Positions 34,849 through 44,783 of a DNA stretch of 64,000 bases are shown in pieces. Each line of letters opens with the position of its first letter. Within the stretch, counting starts at the first letter, position 1. The notes beneath the pieces are model-generated. The model was not told where the DNA came from. It did no database searches and saw only the letters and a list, made by a program, of their open reading frames with translations. Made by a program: the position numbers and the translations under genes. Location of the stretch: positions 377,509 to 441,508 of the forward strand of contig NZ_FNYV01000005.1 in NCBI RefSeq assembly GCF_900109115.1. Reading direction: 5' to 3'. This DNA is from Micromonospora phaseoli (GTDB taxonomy: Bacteria; Actinomycetota; Actinomycetes; Mycobacteriales; Micromonosporaceae).

Positions 34849-35831
34849 CGCGGGGTCGGCACGGTGGCCAGCACCGTGTCCAGTACCGCGTCCACCCCGA
34901 TGCCCTCCAACTCGGCCTCCGGGCGTAGCCGCAGCCGGTGCCGCAGGGTGGGCCGGGCCATCGCCTTGACGTCGTCCGGCACGACGTGGTCGCGGCCGGT
35001 CAGCCAGGCCCACGCCTTGGCGGTGCCGAGCAGGGCTGTCGCGCCGCGGGGCGAGGCCCCCAACTCCAGGGCCGGGGTGGCACGGGTGGCCCGGCACAGG
35101 TCCACCACGTAGCCCAGTAGGGATTCGGCCACGTGCACCTGGCCCACCGCCGCGCGTGCGGCAGCGAGGTCGGCCGCGTCGGCCACCGGGCGTACCCCGG
35201 CGGCGGTCAGGTCCCGGGGGTCGAAGCCGCCGTGGTGGGCGCGGAGCACGCCCAACTCCTCCTCGCGGGCGGGCAGCGGCACGGTGAGCTTGAGCAGGAA
35301 CCGGTCCAGCTGGGCCTCCGGCAGGGGATAGGTGCCCTCGTACTCCACCGGGTTCTGGGTGGCGGCGACGATGAACGGATCGGGCAGCATCCGCTGCTCA
35401 CCCTCGACGGTGACCTGCCGCTCCTCCATCACCTCCAACAGGGCGGACTGCGTCTTCGGCGGGGTTCGGTTGATCTCGTCGGCGAGCAGCAGGTTGGTGA
35501 AGACCGGCCCCTCACGGAAGGTGAACGCCGCGGTCCGCGCGTCGAAGACCATGGAACCGGTGACGTCACCGGGCATCAGGTCGGGGGTGAACTGCACCCG
35601 CCGCGCGGTCAGGTCGAGCGCCGCGGCCACCGTGCGTACCAGCAGGGTTTTGGCCACTCCCGGTACGCCCTCCAGCAGCACGTGGCCACGGCAGACCAGG
35701 GCGACGATCAGCCCGGTGACCACGGCGTCCTGCCCCACCACGGCCTTGGCCACCTCGGCGCGCAGCCGGTGCAGCGCGGCCCGGGTGGGGTCGGCGGCGA
35801 GCGGGTCGACGGTCATGGCGGGTCGGGTCAC
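34845..35831 (-). CDS. MoxR family AAA+ ATPase
   Basis: 328 residues. Walker A LEGVPGVAKT, Walker B LLLADEINR, sensor 1 ATQNPVEYEGTYPLPEAQLDRF and a C-terminal lid domain. MoxR ATPases act as chaperones for vWA-domain proteins; here the DUF58 protein just downstream is the likely partner. GTG start overlaps the upstream stop. Confidence 0.93.
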   Translation of the reverse strand: MTRPAMTVDPLAADPTRAALHRLRAEVAKAVVGQDAVVTGLIVALVCRGHVLLEGVPGVAKTLLVRTVAAALDLTARRVQFTPDLMPGDVTGSMVFDARTAAFTFREGPVFTNLLLADEINRTPPKTQSALLEVMEERQVTVEGEQRMLPDPFIVAATQNPVEYEGTYPLPEAQLDRFLLKLTVPLPAREEELGVLRAHHGGFDPRDLTAAGVRPVADAADLAAARAAVGQVHVAESLLGYVVDLCRATRATPALELGASPRGATALLGTAKAWAWLTGRDHVVPDDVKAMARPTLRHRLRLRPEAELEGIGVDAVLDTVLATVPTPR

Positions 35832-37249
35832 CGGGTGTCTCCTTCGGATCGCGGCTTCGGCAGCCGGGCCGGGTGCGCCGGTTCGGTCGCGGTGCCGGCG
35901 GCGTGCGGTGGCGCGGGTTGCGGTGGCGGTGCGGAGAACGGCGTGCTGTCACGTGTCGTGCGGTTCAGGTCACCGGCCAGCTCCAGCAGGTCGCGGTCGG
36001 TCTGCGGGGCGTCACCGTAAAGCAACTCGTGGATGGTGTCGGGGCGGTCGCCGGTACCGGCGGCAACTGCGGCGGCGACGGTGGCCGGTGGCGTGTCGGC
36101 CGGCAGGTGCAGCCGACCCGCGAGCCGGGACCGGGCGGCGTCGCGTAGTGTCCGCGCCGCGCTGTCCCGGGCCCGCGCCCGCTGGTAGAGCCGGGCCCGG
36201 CCGAGCACCGTCTCGGCGGCGGGCACGGTCACCGGCAGCGGCTCCGGCGTGGGTGGGCCGAGCCGCCGGGCCCGCCCGGCGGCGATCAGCAGCGCGGCCA
36301 GGGCGAGTTGCAGCAACAGCGCCCAGAACCAGGGCGGGAAGGCAGACCAGAGCGGGTTGGCGCTCCCGTCGCGGTCCGGCCCGCCGGGACCGGACGCGTC
36401 GCCGCCCGGCCGACCGCGGGGCGGGTTCTCGTCCAGGTCACCGTCGCCCGGCTGCTCCCGGTCGTCGGGCTCGCCGTAGCCGTCGCCGGAGGACTCCGGC
36501 AGTTGCGAGGTGGGGGCGCGGCTGGGCTCGGGCGGGGGCGGCGCGGGACCGTCGAGGTCGAGCCAGACCACCCGGCCGGCGGTGGCGAGCAGCCCGGTGG
36601 CGAAGGTGTGGTTGTCCCACTCGTCGATCCGGCCGTTGCGGAACGGGTCGCTGGCGCCCACCACGACGCTCTCGGCGGGGCCGGGGAGGCGGGCCAGGCC
36701 GCCGGCGTAGCAGAGGTCGACGCTCTCCGGCGTGCTGGTGGGGGCGTACCGCTGCCGGGCGACGGCGGCCATGCCGGCGGGGGCGACCTCGGCCAGGGGG
36801 CAGGGACGACCGCCGGCGTGCGGGGTGAGCGCCCGGGTCGCCCACCGACGCCCGGCCGGCCGTAGCGGCAGCCCGGCGGCGTCCAACACCCGCCGAGGCG
36901 GGTCCACCAGCACCAGTCGGGTGCCGGCGGGCAGCAGGCCCAGGTAGCTGACGGTCCGTGGGTGCAGCAGCCCGGGCGCCGGTACGAAGAGGGTGGCCGA
37001 GCCGGGCCGGGTGGCCAGCAGCGCCCGGATCGTGTCGGTTTCCCGCTGCACCACGATCCCGCGCCGGGCCAGGCTCTCGGCGAGTCGGCTGCCGCCGTCG
37101 TCACCGGTGACCACCGGGGAGAGGAAGCCCCGGTCGGTCTGGTCCGGCTGGTCGATCTCGCGGCTGACCAGTGTGACGGCGAGCAGCAGCGTACCCAGCA
37201 GCACCGGGATCAGGATCCGGTGACGGCGCCGCGCCCGCCGGGCCGTCAC
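35828..37249 (-). CDS. DUF4350 domain membrane protein
   Basis: 473 residues. A transmembrane helix near the N-terminus (about 12-28), a DUF4350 domain (GGSRLAESLARRGIVV, then GTRLVLVDPP) predicted outside the membrane, a long Pro/Gly/Asp linker (about 240-300), a second helix (FWALLLQLALAALLI) and a cytoplasmic tail. Gene order DUF4129-DUF4350-MoxR-DUF58 is typical of actinobacteria; function unknown. Confidence 0.85.
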   Translation of the reverse strand: MTARRARRRHRILIPVLLGTLLLAVTLVSREIDQPDQTDRGFLSPVVTGDDGGSRLAESLARRGIVVQRETDTIRALLATRPGSATLFVPAPGLLHPRTVSYLGLLPAGTRLVLVDPPRRVLDAAGLPLRPAGRRWATRALTPHAGGRPCPLAEVAPAGMAAVARQRYAPTSTPESVDLCYAGGLARLPGPAESVVVGASDPFRNGRIDEWDNHTFATGLLATAGRVVWLDLDGPAPPPPEPSRAPTSQLPESSGDGYGEPDDREQPGDGDLDENPPRGRPGGDASGPGGPDRDGSANPLWSAFPPWFWALLLQLALAALLIAAGRARRLGPPTPEPLPVTVPAAETVLGRARLYQRARARDSAARTLRDAARSRLAGRLHLPADTPPATVAAAVAAGTGDRPDTIHELLYGDAPQTDRDLLELAGDLNRTTRDSTPFSAPPPQPAPPHAAGTATEPAHPARLPKPRSEGDTR

Positions 37250-37839
37250 GGTGTCACCGTCCCGGCCGCGTCGGGTGGGCTGTCGGCGGCAGGCTCATCG
37301 GCGAGGACGTGCCGCAGCCGGACGGCGTGCTCGCGCATCCGGTGGTCGTGCTCCGCCGTCGCCGGGCGTTGGGCGTACCACACCTCGGAGAAGATGGTGG
37401 CGGCGGCGGCCAGGGGCGGGCCGGCCGGCGGGCGACGGGCGGTGGCCACGGCGACGACCTCGGTCACGGTCATGCCTGGCCGCACCCGCACCAGGTCGCG
37501 GTCGGCCAGGTCGTGGAGCATGACGCGCAGGCGTTCGCGGATCGCCTCGCCGTGCCGACCCTCGGCGGCGAGCCGGTCGGCCACCGTGAGGGTGGTGGCG
37601 AGTGGAATGTCCGGTTTCGGAGCGGGCGTGGCCGGTGCCGGCGTGGTGCCGCCGGGGTTCGGGCGGGCGGGGCGCCGGCGGGGCAGTCGGGGCAGCCGGC
37701 GGGGCAGCCAGGCTGGGAAGGTGTACCAGCCGGTGGCGGCCAGCGTCGTCGCCAGCACCAGCAGCAGCAGGGCCAGCGGCAGCGGCACGTGGTCGCCGAG
37801 TGCCGCCGTGGTCTCGGTCCACCACCGGCTGAGGCTCAT
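37246..37839 (-). CDS. DUF4129 domain protein
   Basis: 197 residues. One transmembrane helix (about 20-37), a Pro/Arg-rich linker and a C-terminal DUF4129 domain (about 85-185) with FSEVWYAQRPATAEH. It overlaps its neighbours by four nt on each side. Related domains occur at the C-terminus of transglutaminase-like proteins; role unknown. Confidence 0.85.
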   Translation of the reverse strand: MSLSRWWTETTAALGDHVPLPLALLLLVLATTLAATGWYTFPAWLPRRLPRLPRRRPARPNPGGTTPAPATPAPKPDIPLATTLTVADRLAAEGRHGEAIRERLRVMLHDLADRDLVRVRPGMTVTEVVAVATARRPPAGPPLAAAATIFSEVWYAQRPATAEHDHRMREHAVRLRHVLADEPAADSPPDAAGTVTP

Positions 37840-38681
37840 CCGCCGACCGCCAGCAGGTCCGACGGGGCGCGGGTGGTCGGGGCCCGGGAGAGGTGGATGT
37901 CCAGCCCTTCGCTGCGGATCCGGGTCTCCAGGTGCACGACGGCGTCCAGGCAGGCCAGCGCGGCGTACGCGACCGCGTTCACGGCCGCCCAGACCAGCAT
38001 GGACACGGTGACCGCCCAGCCGTCGGAGATCAGGTCGAGGGTGCTCAGCCCGGTGAACAATCCCCAGCCGAGCCCGACCCGGAGGATCCACCAGACGAGG
38101 TAACCCAGTACCCGCAGGGCGGCGGCCCGGCCGTCGACCCGCAGCGCGAGGGTGGCGGAGCGGGCGATCGCGCGGGTCGGCGCGACGCGGTCGATCACCA
38201 GTGCCGGGGCCACCGCGCCGAGCAGGGCGAAACCGACGAGCCAGGCCGGGCCGAGCAGGGACAGGAGCAGCATGACGGCACCGACCAGCGCGCAGAGCCC
38301 GACGGTGGCGCCCCAGCGGGCACCGGCGGCGCGCAGCAGCTCTCGGGCGGTCGTCCGGTGGCCGAGCAGTGCACTGCCGGCGGCGCGGGCCGCCGGGTTG
38401 CCGAGCAGCAGAATGATCATCGCCTCGGTCGCGGCGCCGAGGGCCAGCAGGAACCAGAACGGGGCGAAGGAGTTCAGGCTGGGCGCCCACCACAGCGGTG
38501 GGGTGGCGCCCACGGCGTCGCGCAGGGGCAGCAGCAGGAGTTGTTCGCCGACGGCCAGTGCGGCGGCGAGCGGGAGCAGGGCAGGTGCCTGGCTGCGCAG
38601 CAGCAGTACGGCGGAGTCGAGCAGTTCGCCGATGGTGAGTGGGCGGCCGGGGAGTACGACGGTCGGGCCGGTTTCGGGCAC
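37836..38681 (-). CDS. Multi-pass membrane protein, first gene of the MoxR operon
   Basis: 281 residues with about five or six hydrophobic segments; begins PLTIGELLDSAVLLLRSQAPALLPLAA, a pattern seen in actinobacterial DUF7544/glycerophosphodiester-phosphodiesterase membrane-domain-like proteins. GTG 38681 has AGGAG five nt upstream. No enzymatic motif is seen. Confidence 0.75.
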   Translation of the reverse strand: MPETGPTVVLPGRPLTIGELLDSAVLLLRSQAPALLPLAAALAVGEQLLLLPLRDAVGATPPLWWAPSLNSFAPFWFLLALGAATEAMIILLLGNPAARAAGSALLGHRTTARELLRAAGARWGATVGLCALVGAVMLLLSLLGPAWLVGFALLGAVAPALVIDRVAPTRAIARSATLALRVDGRAAALRVLGYLVWWILRVGLGWGLFTGLSTLDLISDGWAVTVSMLVWAAVNAVAYAALACLDAVVHLETRIRSEGLDIHLSRAPTTRAPSDLLAVGG

Positions 38682-38891
38682 GCGTACTCCTGGGAAGCGG
38701 GGGATGGTGGCGCGCTGCGACGCACCCGGGGATCATGTTGACACGCGCGATCCTCCCGGGTGCAGTCCCGCCCCGGGGGCGGCTCGTGTGGGCGGTGCAA
38801 CCGGCCGGTGCTGGGCAGGGCCCACCTGGCGGCAGTAGCGTGCCGGGTGACGCCGATCCCACCGAACTGACGGGATGGAAACATTAACCCC

Positions 38892-39581
38892 ATGAGAGCC
38901 CGGGTACTGGTGGTCGACGACGACCCAGCGCTCGCCGAGATGCTCGGCATCGTGCTGCGTAGTGAAGGTTTCATGCCCTCCTTCGTCGCGGACGGAGAAC
39001 GGGCACTGGCCGCGTTCCGGGAGAACCGGCCCGATATCGTCCTGCTTGACCTGATGCTGCCCGGAATGAGCGGTATCGACGTGGCGCGGGCGATCCGGGG
39101 CGAGTCCGGGGTGCCGATCGTCATGCTGACCGCGAAAAGCGACACGGTCGACGTCGTGCTCGGTCTGGAGTCGGGGGCCGACGACTACGTGGTGAAGCCG
39201 TTCAAGCCCAAGGAGCTGGTGGCCCGGATGCGGGCGCGGCTACGGCGGGGCGAGGACGCCGCGCCGGAGATGCTCACCATCGGCCCGCCCGACAACCAGA
39301 TCTCCATCGACGTGCCCGCGCACACCGTGAGCCGCAACGGCGAGGAGGTGAAGCTGACGCCGCTGGAGTTCGACCTGCTGGTCGCGCTGGCCCGCAAGCC
39401 GCGTCAGGTCTTCACCCGGGAGGTGCTGCTGGAGCAGGTCTGGGGGTACCGGCACGCGGCGGACACCCGGCTGGTCAATGTGCACGTGCAGCGACTGCGT
39501 GCCAAGATCGAACCTGATCCGGAGCGACCGGAAATCATCCTGACCGTTCGCGGCGTGGGCTATAAGGCGGGTACCGGATAG
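38892..39581 (+). CDS. mtrA: Response regulator MtrA
   Basis: 229 residues. Receiver with Asp53 (IVLLDLMLPG) and Lys102 (DDYVVKPF), then an OmpR winged helix ending RGVGYKAG. MtrA is the conserved actinobacterial regulator of cell wall and division genes. Identity is secured by synteny with mtrB, lpqB, comF, hpf and secA. Divergent from the MoxR operon with a 210-bp control region. Confidence 0.95.
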   Translation: MRARVLVVDDDPALAEMLGIVLRSEGFMPSFVADGERALAAFRENRPDIVLLDLMLPGMSGIDVARAIRGESGVPIVMLTAKSDTVDVVLGLESGADDYVVKPFKPKELVARMRARLRRGEDAAPEMLTIGPPDNQISIDVPAHTVSRNGEEVKLTPLEFDLLVALARKPRQVFTREVLLEQVWGYRHAADTRLVNVHVQRLRAKIEPDPERPEIILTVRGVGYKAGTG

Positions 39582-39593
39582 CCTGGTCGGACT

Positions 39594-41345
39594 GTGACCA
39601 CCTCCCCGCACCCGGATCTTGACCCGACGTCCCGCCGGCGTGGTGCCGCGCGGGAGTTGTGGCGTGGGGTGAGCGGCCGGGTGGCCCGGTTGCTCGCCGG
39701 CCTGCACCAGACCTGGCGCCGTTCGTTGCAGGTCCGCGTGGTGACCATCACGTTGGTGACGTCCAGCCTGCTGGTCGGTGGCTTCGCGTACCTGATCGCG
39801 GACAAGATCACGAGCATCCTGCTGGAGAACGCCAAGACCGACGTCCAGCTACGGCTGCTCAACGGGGCGGAGTACGCGGCGAAGCAGTTCAGCCTCTACG
39901 GCCAGCCGCAGGAGGCACAGCTCCAGGAGACCATCGACGGCACGGTGAACTACCTGGCCGGCGGCGACCCGCAGCAGAACAGCGGCGTGGTGGTGGCGCT
40001 CACCGCGGAGAACTGGCCCGGAGTCATCGAGCCGCGCACCTCGCCGGCGGCGAACGTCCGGCCGCTGATCAGCCCCGAGCTGCGCGCCGCGGTGGCCGGC
40101 GGCAACGTGGCCAACCAGATCCGCACCGGCCGCCTCACCGGCGACGTCGAGCGCAAATACCTGGTGTACGGCTCGCCGGTGCCGACCCGGTTCGGCCAGG
40201 TGGAGCTCTACTACTTCGTACCGCTGACCCTGCAGGACACGACGGCGGCCCAGGCGCGGGCGACCGTGGTGGCCACCGGGGTCGCCCTGGTGCTGCTGCT
40301 CGGCCTGCTCGCCGCGCTGGTTACCCGGCTGGTGGTGATCCCGGTGCGGGTGGCCGCCCGCACCGCGCAGCGACTCTCGGCCGGCCTGCTGGATCAGCGG
40401 ATGGCCGTCAACGGCGAGGACGACCTTGCCCTGCTCGCCGCGTCGTTCAACCAGATGGCCACCAACCTGCAACGGCAGATCCTGCGGCTGGAGGAGATGT
40501 CGCGGCTGCAACGCCGGTTCACCTCGGACGTCTCGCACGAGCTGCGCACGCCGCTGACCACGGTACGGATGGCCGCCGATCTGATCTTCGCGGAGCGCGA
40601 CGGGTTCGATCCGGCGGTGGCGCGCAGCGCCGAACTGCTCCAGGCCGAGCTGGACCGGTTCGAGGAGTTGCTGACCGACCTGCTGGAGATCAGCCGGTTC
40701 GACGCGGGGTTCGCCGTGCTCGACGCCGAGCCGACCGACCTGGTGCCGGTGGTCCATCGGGTGGTGGACCGGCTGTCCGGACTGGCCGAGCGGGTCGGGG
40801 TGGCCATCGAGCTCGACGTTCCCGCCACTCCGGTGATCGCCGAGATCGACCCTCGGCGGGTCGAGCGGGTGCTGCGCAACCTGGTCGGTAACGCCGTCGA
40901 GCACGGCGAGGGCCGGCCGGTGTGGATCACGCTGGGGATGGACGAGACAGCCGTCGCGCTGACCGTCCGCGACCACGGCGTCGGGCTCAAGCCGGGCGAG
41001 GAGAAGCTGGTGTTCAACCGGTTCTGGCGGGCCGACCCGTCCCGGGCCCGGCAGACCGGCGGGACGGGGCTGGGGCTGTCGATCAGCCTGGAGGACGCGC
41101 GGTTGCACGGCGGCTGGCTGGAGGCGTGGGGCGCACCGGGGCAGGGCGCGCAGTTCCGGCTCACCCTGCCGGCGCGAGCCGGTGACCGTTTGACCACCTC
41201 GCCGTTGCGGCTGGTGCCGGCGGACGCGACGCTGCCGTTCGGTGGTGCCCCCGCCGGTGGCCTGCTGGCCATCGGCCCCGGCCCGAACGGCACGCTCGCG
41301 GTCGGTCCGGCGGCGCCACCTCCGCGCGCGGAGGTGGGTTCGTGA
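39594..41345 (+). CDS. mtrB: Sensor histidine kinase MtrB
   Basis: 583 residues. Two transmembrane segments (about 48-68, 224-246) enclose a 155-residue sensor domain; HAMP; H-box SDVSHELRTPLTT (His315); ATPase domain with RNLVGNAVEHG and GGTGLGLSIS; a Pro/Gly tail. Phosphorylates MtrA. GTG start 12 nt after mtrA; its stop overlaps lpqB (GTGA). Confidence 0.95.
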   Translation: MTTSPHPDLDPTSRRRGAARELWRGVSGRVARLLAGLHQTWRRSLQVRVVTITLVTSSLLVGGFAYLIADKITSILLENAKTDVQLRLLNGAEYAAKQFSLYGQPQEAQLQETIDGTVNYLAGGDPQQNSGVVVALTAENWPGVIEPRTSPAANVRPLISPELRAAVAGGNVANQIRTGRLTGDVERKYLVYGSPVPTRFGQVELYYFVPLTLQDTTAAQARATVVATGVALVLLLGLLAALVTRLVVIPVRVAARTAQRLSAGLLDQRMAVNGEDDLALLAASFNQMATNLQRQILRLEEMSRLQRRFTSDVSHELRTPLTTVRMAADLIFAERDGFDPAVARSAELLQAELDRFEELLTDLLEISRFDAGFAVLDAEPTDLVPVVHRVVDRLSGLAERVGVAIELDVPATPVIAEIDPRRVERVLRNLVGNAVEHGEGRPVWITLGMDETAVALTVRDHGVGLKPGEEKLVFNRFWRADPSRARQTGGTGLGLSISLEDARLHGGWLEAWGAPGQGAQFRLTLPARAGDRLTTSPLRLVPADATLPFGGAPAGGLLAIGPGPNGTLAVGPAAPPPRAEVGS

Positions 41346-43138
41346 GGCGGCGGCTGCTGACGGGTGTGCTCGGCGGGACACTGGCGGTTGCCGTCACCGC
41401 CGGCTGCGGCATCCCTGACCGCAGCGAGGTGCAGATCGAGCAGCGTGGACCGGCCGCGGAGACGAACCTGTCGCTGGGCCGGGGCACCGAGCCGCCGACC
41501 CGGGAGGCGGCCGGCAGCGACGCCGAGGCGTTCGTGCGGAACTTCCTCGCCGCGGCGGCGGGCGAGCCGGATCGGGCGTACGAGCGGGTGAAGCGGTTCA
41601 TCACGACCACGGACCGGGCCGGGTTGCAGGAGAAGCAGGGCAGCGAGGTGGCGCTGTCGGTGGTCCGGCTCACCGACGACCCGGTGATCGAACCGGACGT
41701 CGACAGCATGAAGGTCACCATCACCGTGCAGCAGGTCGGCCTGCTACGGGCCAACGGCCTGCTGGCGCCTCCGCTGACCACCGAGTCCAGGTACGAGTTC
41801 CGGCTGGTGAGCGCCGGTCCGGCGGGGGAGGACGAGGCGGGTTTCTACGTCAGCAGCCCGCCGAACGTGCTGCTGCTCAGCGACGATGCCCTGCGCCGCT
41901 ACTACCAGTCGAAGTCGATCTACTTCTGGAGCTCGGACCGTAGCAGGCTGGTGCCCGACCAGCGGTATCTCTCCTCGGTGGTGCCGGCGGAGCGTCGGGT
42001 CAGCGAGGTGGTCCGGTGGTTGACCGCCGGCCCCTCGGACTGGTTGCGGGTCGGCGTCTCCGGCCTGCCCGACCGCACCGAGATGATCAACAATGCCACC
42101 GGCTCCGACGGCCGCTGGGAGGTGAACCTGGACATGCCCGGCGTCGACGAACAGCGGCTGGAGCAGCTCAGCACCCAGCTGGCCTGGTCGCTGCCGGAGC
42201 TGGACGGCACCCTCGAAATCAAGATCCTCAACCAGTCCCGCAAGGTGGTCGACCTCGGCGAGCAGCGGAGGTTGAACCAGCTGTACGAGATCGACCCGAA
42301 CACCCGGCGGTACTGCGTCTACGAGGGGGCCATCCACTCGCTGGCGGTGGCCAACGAGCCGGCCGGCCTGGTGCCGGTGGCTGCCGAGGTCAACCGCGAC
42401 ATCGTCACCGCCGGCCTGCGCCGCGCCGGTGAGGAGGTCCTGGCCGCCCTGGTGGTGACCGGCGAGGACGGTCGGCAGCGGCTGGCCGTCGGCCGTGGCC
42501 GTTCAGTGGTGGAGAGCCTGCTGCGCAGTTCCACCACGCACGCCGCCATCGGTCGGCCGGCCTGGATCGGTACCGACGGTGGCCGGCCGGCCGGGCTGGT
42601 GGTCGCCGACGGCAGCCTGTACCGCTTCGACGACCAGGCGTCGATGCGGCAGGTGCCGCTCGGCCTGCCCGGCCGGGTCAGTGCGGTGGCGGCGGCCCTG
42701 GACGGGCAGCGTGTCGCGCTCGTCGTCGACGGCGCGCTCTACGTCGCAGCGATCAACTGGGAGGCCGGGGTGCCCGCGGTCGGCCCGGCCCGTCGACTGG
42801 TCACCTCCCTGACCAACGTCACGGCGGTGGAGTGGTGGGCGGAGAACCGGCTGCTGGTGGCCGGTGCGGTAGGCCGTCCGTCGATCTACGACGTGAGCGT
42901 CGACGGTGCCCTGGAGACCCCGCTGCGGGAGGACACCGGCTCTCAGGTCAACCACCTGGCCGCGTACCCCACGACCCAACTGTCCCCGCTGGCCGGCTCG
43001 TTCATGTACGAGGCCAACGGGGTCGCCTACCGCCTCAACCCGTTCGAGCGGATCAACCGGGACCAGGTCCAGGACGTGACCCCGCCGCCGGCGGGAGCGC
43101 GCCCGGGCGACCCCACCGCGCCGATCTTCCTCTACTGA
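41342..43138 (+). CDS. lpqB: Lipoprotein LpqB
   Basis: 598 residues. A signal peptide with lipobox VTAGC (Cys22), a GerMN-type domain in the middle and a C-terminal beta-propeller-like LpqB region. In mycobacteria LpqB interacts with the MtrB sensor. The 4-nt overlap with mtrB indicates coupled synthesis. Confidence 0.93.
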   Translation: MRRRLLTGVLGGTLAVAVTAGCGIPDRSEVQIEQRGPAAETNLSLGRGTEPPTREAAGSDAEAFVRNFLAAAAGEPDRAYERVKRFITTTDRAGLQEKQGSEVALSVVRLTDDPVIEPDVDSMKVTITVQQVGLLRANGLLAPPLTTESRYEFRLVSAGPAGEDEAGFYVSSPPNVLLLSDDALRRYYQSKSIYFWSSDRSRLVPDQRYLSSVVPAERRVSEVVRWLTAGPSDWLRVGVSGLPDRTEMINNATGSDGRWEVNLDMPGVDEQRLEQLSTQLAWSLPELDGTLEIKILNQSRKVVDLGEQRRLNQLYEIDPNTRRYCVYEGAIHSLAVANEPAGLVPVAAEVNRDIVTAGLRRAGEEVLAALVVTGEDGRQRLAVGRGRSVVESLLRSSTTHAAIGRPAWIGTDGGRPAGLVVADGSLYRFDDQASMRQVPLGLPGRVSAVAAALDGQRVALVVDGALYVAAINWEAGVPAVGPARRLVTSLTNVTAVEWWAENRLLVAGAVGRPSIYDVSVDGALETPLREDTGSQVNHLAAYPTTQLSPLAGSFMYEANGVAYRLNPFERINRDQVQDVTPPPAGARPGDPTAPIFLY

Positions 43139-43144
43139 GTCGCC

Positions 43145-43843
43145 GTGCTGGGCGGGATCTGGGCGGACCTGGCCGACCTGGTGCTGCCCGCCGATTGCGC
43201 CGGCTGCCGGATCCGCCGGTCGGGTCTGCGGCACGGCGTCTGCCCGGACTGCGTGACCGCGCTGCGGGCGTTGCGTCCCCGCGCGGTGCGGCCCGTTCCC
43301 GCCCCGCCGGGACTGCCGCCCTGTCACGCCCTCGGGACGTACGGTGGGCCGTTGCGGGAGACCCTGCTGGCGTACAAGGAACACGGCCGACACGCCGTGG
43401 CCAGGCCGCTCGGCGCCCTGCTCGCCGAGGTGGTCGCGGCGGCGGTCGGTCCGGTCCGCCCGGTGCTGCTGGTACCGGTGCCGGACACTGCCCGGGCGGC
43501 CCGCGCCCGCTACGGCGACCACCTCGGCCGGCTGACCCGGCACTGTGCCCGCCGGCTGCGCGCCGCGGGCTGGCCGGTGCGGGTGTACCGGCCGCTGCGT
43601 GCCCTGCCGCGGCCGGACTCGGTGACGCTGGACAGCGCCGGTCGGGCAGCGGTGGCCGCGACCGCGTTCCAGGTCCGGCCGGGTGTCCTTGCGGCACCCC
43701 CGGGATCGAGCGTGGTGCTGCTGGACGACATCGTCACCACCGGGTCGACCCTGGCGGCGGTCAGTCATGTGCTGAGCCTGCGCGGGCTGTCGCCGGCGGT
43801 GGCGGCGGTGCTGGCCGCGACCGAGAAAAGGCACCAGCGGTGA
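43145..43843 (+). CDS. ComF family phosphoribosyltransferase-like protein
   Basis: 232 residues. Four-Cys zinc motif near the N-terminus (CAGCR...CPDC) and a type-I PRTase PRPP loop SVVLLDDIVTTGSTL. ComF proteins function in DNA uptake in naturally competent bacteria; in actinobacteria the gene is conserved in this locus with unknown role. GTG start 6 nt after lpqB. Confidence 0.9.
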   Translation: MLGGIWADLADLVLPADCAGCRIRRSGLRHGVCPDCVTALRALRPRAVRPVPAPPGLPPCHALGTYGGPLRETLLAYKEHGRHAVARPLGALLAEVVAAAVGPVRPVLLVPVPDTARAARARYGDHLGRLTRHCARRLRAAGWPVRVYRPLRALPRPDSVTLDSAGRAAVAATAFQVRPGVLAAPPGSSVVLLDDIVTTGSTLAAVSHVLSLRGLSPAVAAVLAATEKRHQR

Positions 43844-44090
43844 CCGATTGTGTTTCCGTTTCACCCCTTCGTGTATGAGGTGTGGAAATTCTCCGGTGGT
43901 CTTGGCGACCGGGGGTGACGCCCGGACGAACAGGAGTTAGCGTTTGGTTGTCGGGGGTAGGAAGGTCATCCCACCCAACCCCCGGCGGTGAGAGGAGGCG
44001 TAGCCGTATCGACCGGTCGACGCCGAACGGGGCCATCCCGGGCGCGACCGGAGTTTCCGGATCGAGGACCGTCCGAACAAGGGAGGTCAC

Positions 44091-44720
44091 GTGGACATCG
44101 TGGTCAAGGGCCGTAACGTCGAAGTGCCGGACCATTACCGGGTGCACGTAGCAGACAAGCTTGCAAAGATCGAACGCTACGACCACAAACTAATCCGTGT
44201 CGATGTCGAACTGTTCCACGAGCGCAATCCGCGCCAGGCCGATCACTGCCAGCGGGTGGAGATAACCTGCGTCTCGCGTGGCCCGGTGATCCGGGCGGAG
44301 GCCTGCACGAACGACTTCTACAGCGCGCTGGACGCGGCGATCGCCAAGCTCGACGCCCGGTTGCGTCGCGCCGCCGACCGGCGCCGGGTCCACCGTGGCC
44401 GGCACGCGCCGCTGTCAGTCGCCGCCGCCACCGCAGGCCTGCCGGTGACCGACCTGCCCGCGCTGGGCGCGCCCGCGCAGACCAGCGCCGCCACCGCCGT
44501 GGCCGAGCGGGCCGACGAGGAGTACGCGGACGACCAGCCGTGGCACATCGCGCGGGAGAAGGTGCACCCCGCCGAGCCGATGACCGTCGACGACGCCCTG
44601 TTCCAGATGGAACTCGTCGGCCATGACTTCTACCTGTTCCAGGACAAGGAATCCGGCCGCCCGAGCGTCGTCTACCGACGGCACGCCTACGACTACGGCA
44701 TCATCTCGCTGGACATCTGA
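44091..44720 (+). CDS. hpf: Ribosome hibernation promoting factor, long form
   Basis: 209 residues. An N-terminal ribosome-binding RaiA/HPF domain (about 1-100, MDIVVKGRNVEVPDHYR) and a C-terminal dimerisation domain (about 150-205, PMTVDDALFQMELVGHDFYLF, VVYRRHAYDYGIISL) joined by a linker: the long form that drives 100S ribosome dimers. GTG 44091 has GGGAGG four nt upstream. A 247-bp upstream gap probably holds stress-responsive control, but no clear promoter was identified. Confidence 0.95.
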   Translation: MDIVVKGRNVEVPDHYRVHVADKLAKIERYDHKLIRVDVELFHERNPRQADHCQRVEITCVSRGPVIRAEACTNDFYSALDAAIAKLDARLRRAADRRRVHRGRHAPLSVAAATAGLPVTDLPALGAPAQTSAATAVAERADEEYADDQPWHIAREKVHPAEPMTVDDALFQMELVGHDFYLFQDKESGRPSVVYRRHAYDYGIISLDI

Positions 44721-44729
44721 TCCGGTGCC

Positions 44730-44766
44730 GGCGACTCGGGTCGGGGTCCTACCGGCCCGAGTCGCC
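44730..44766. terminator. Hairpin between hpf and GNAT genes
   Basis: GGCGACTCGGG (44730-44740) pairs perfectly with CCCGAGTCGCC (44756-44766) between convergent genes. Loop 15 nt, no T-run. Confidence 0.55.
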
Positions 44767-44783
44767 ATGTCGTCCCGCGCCGG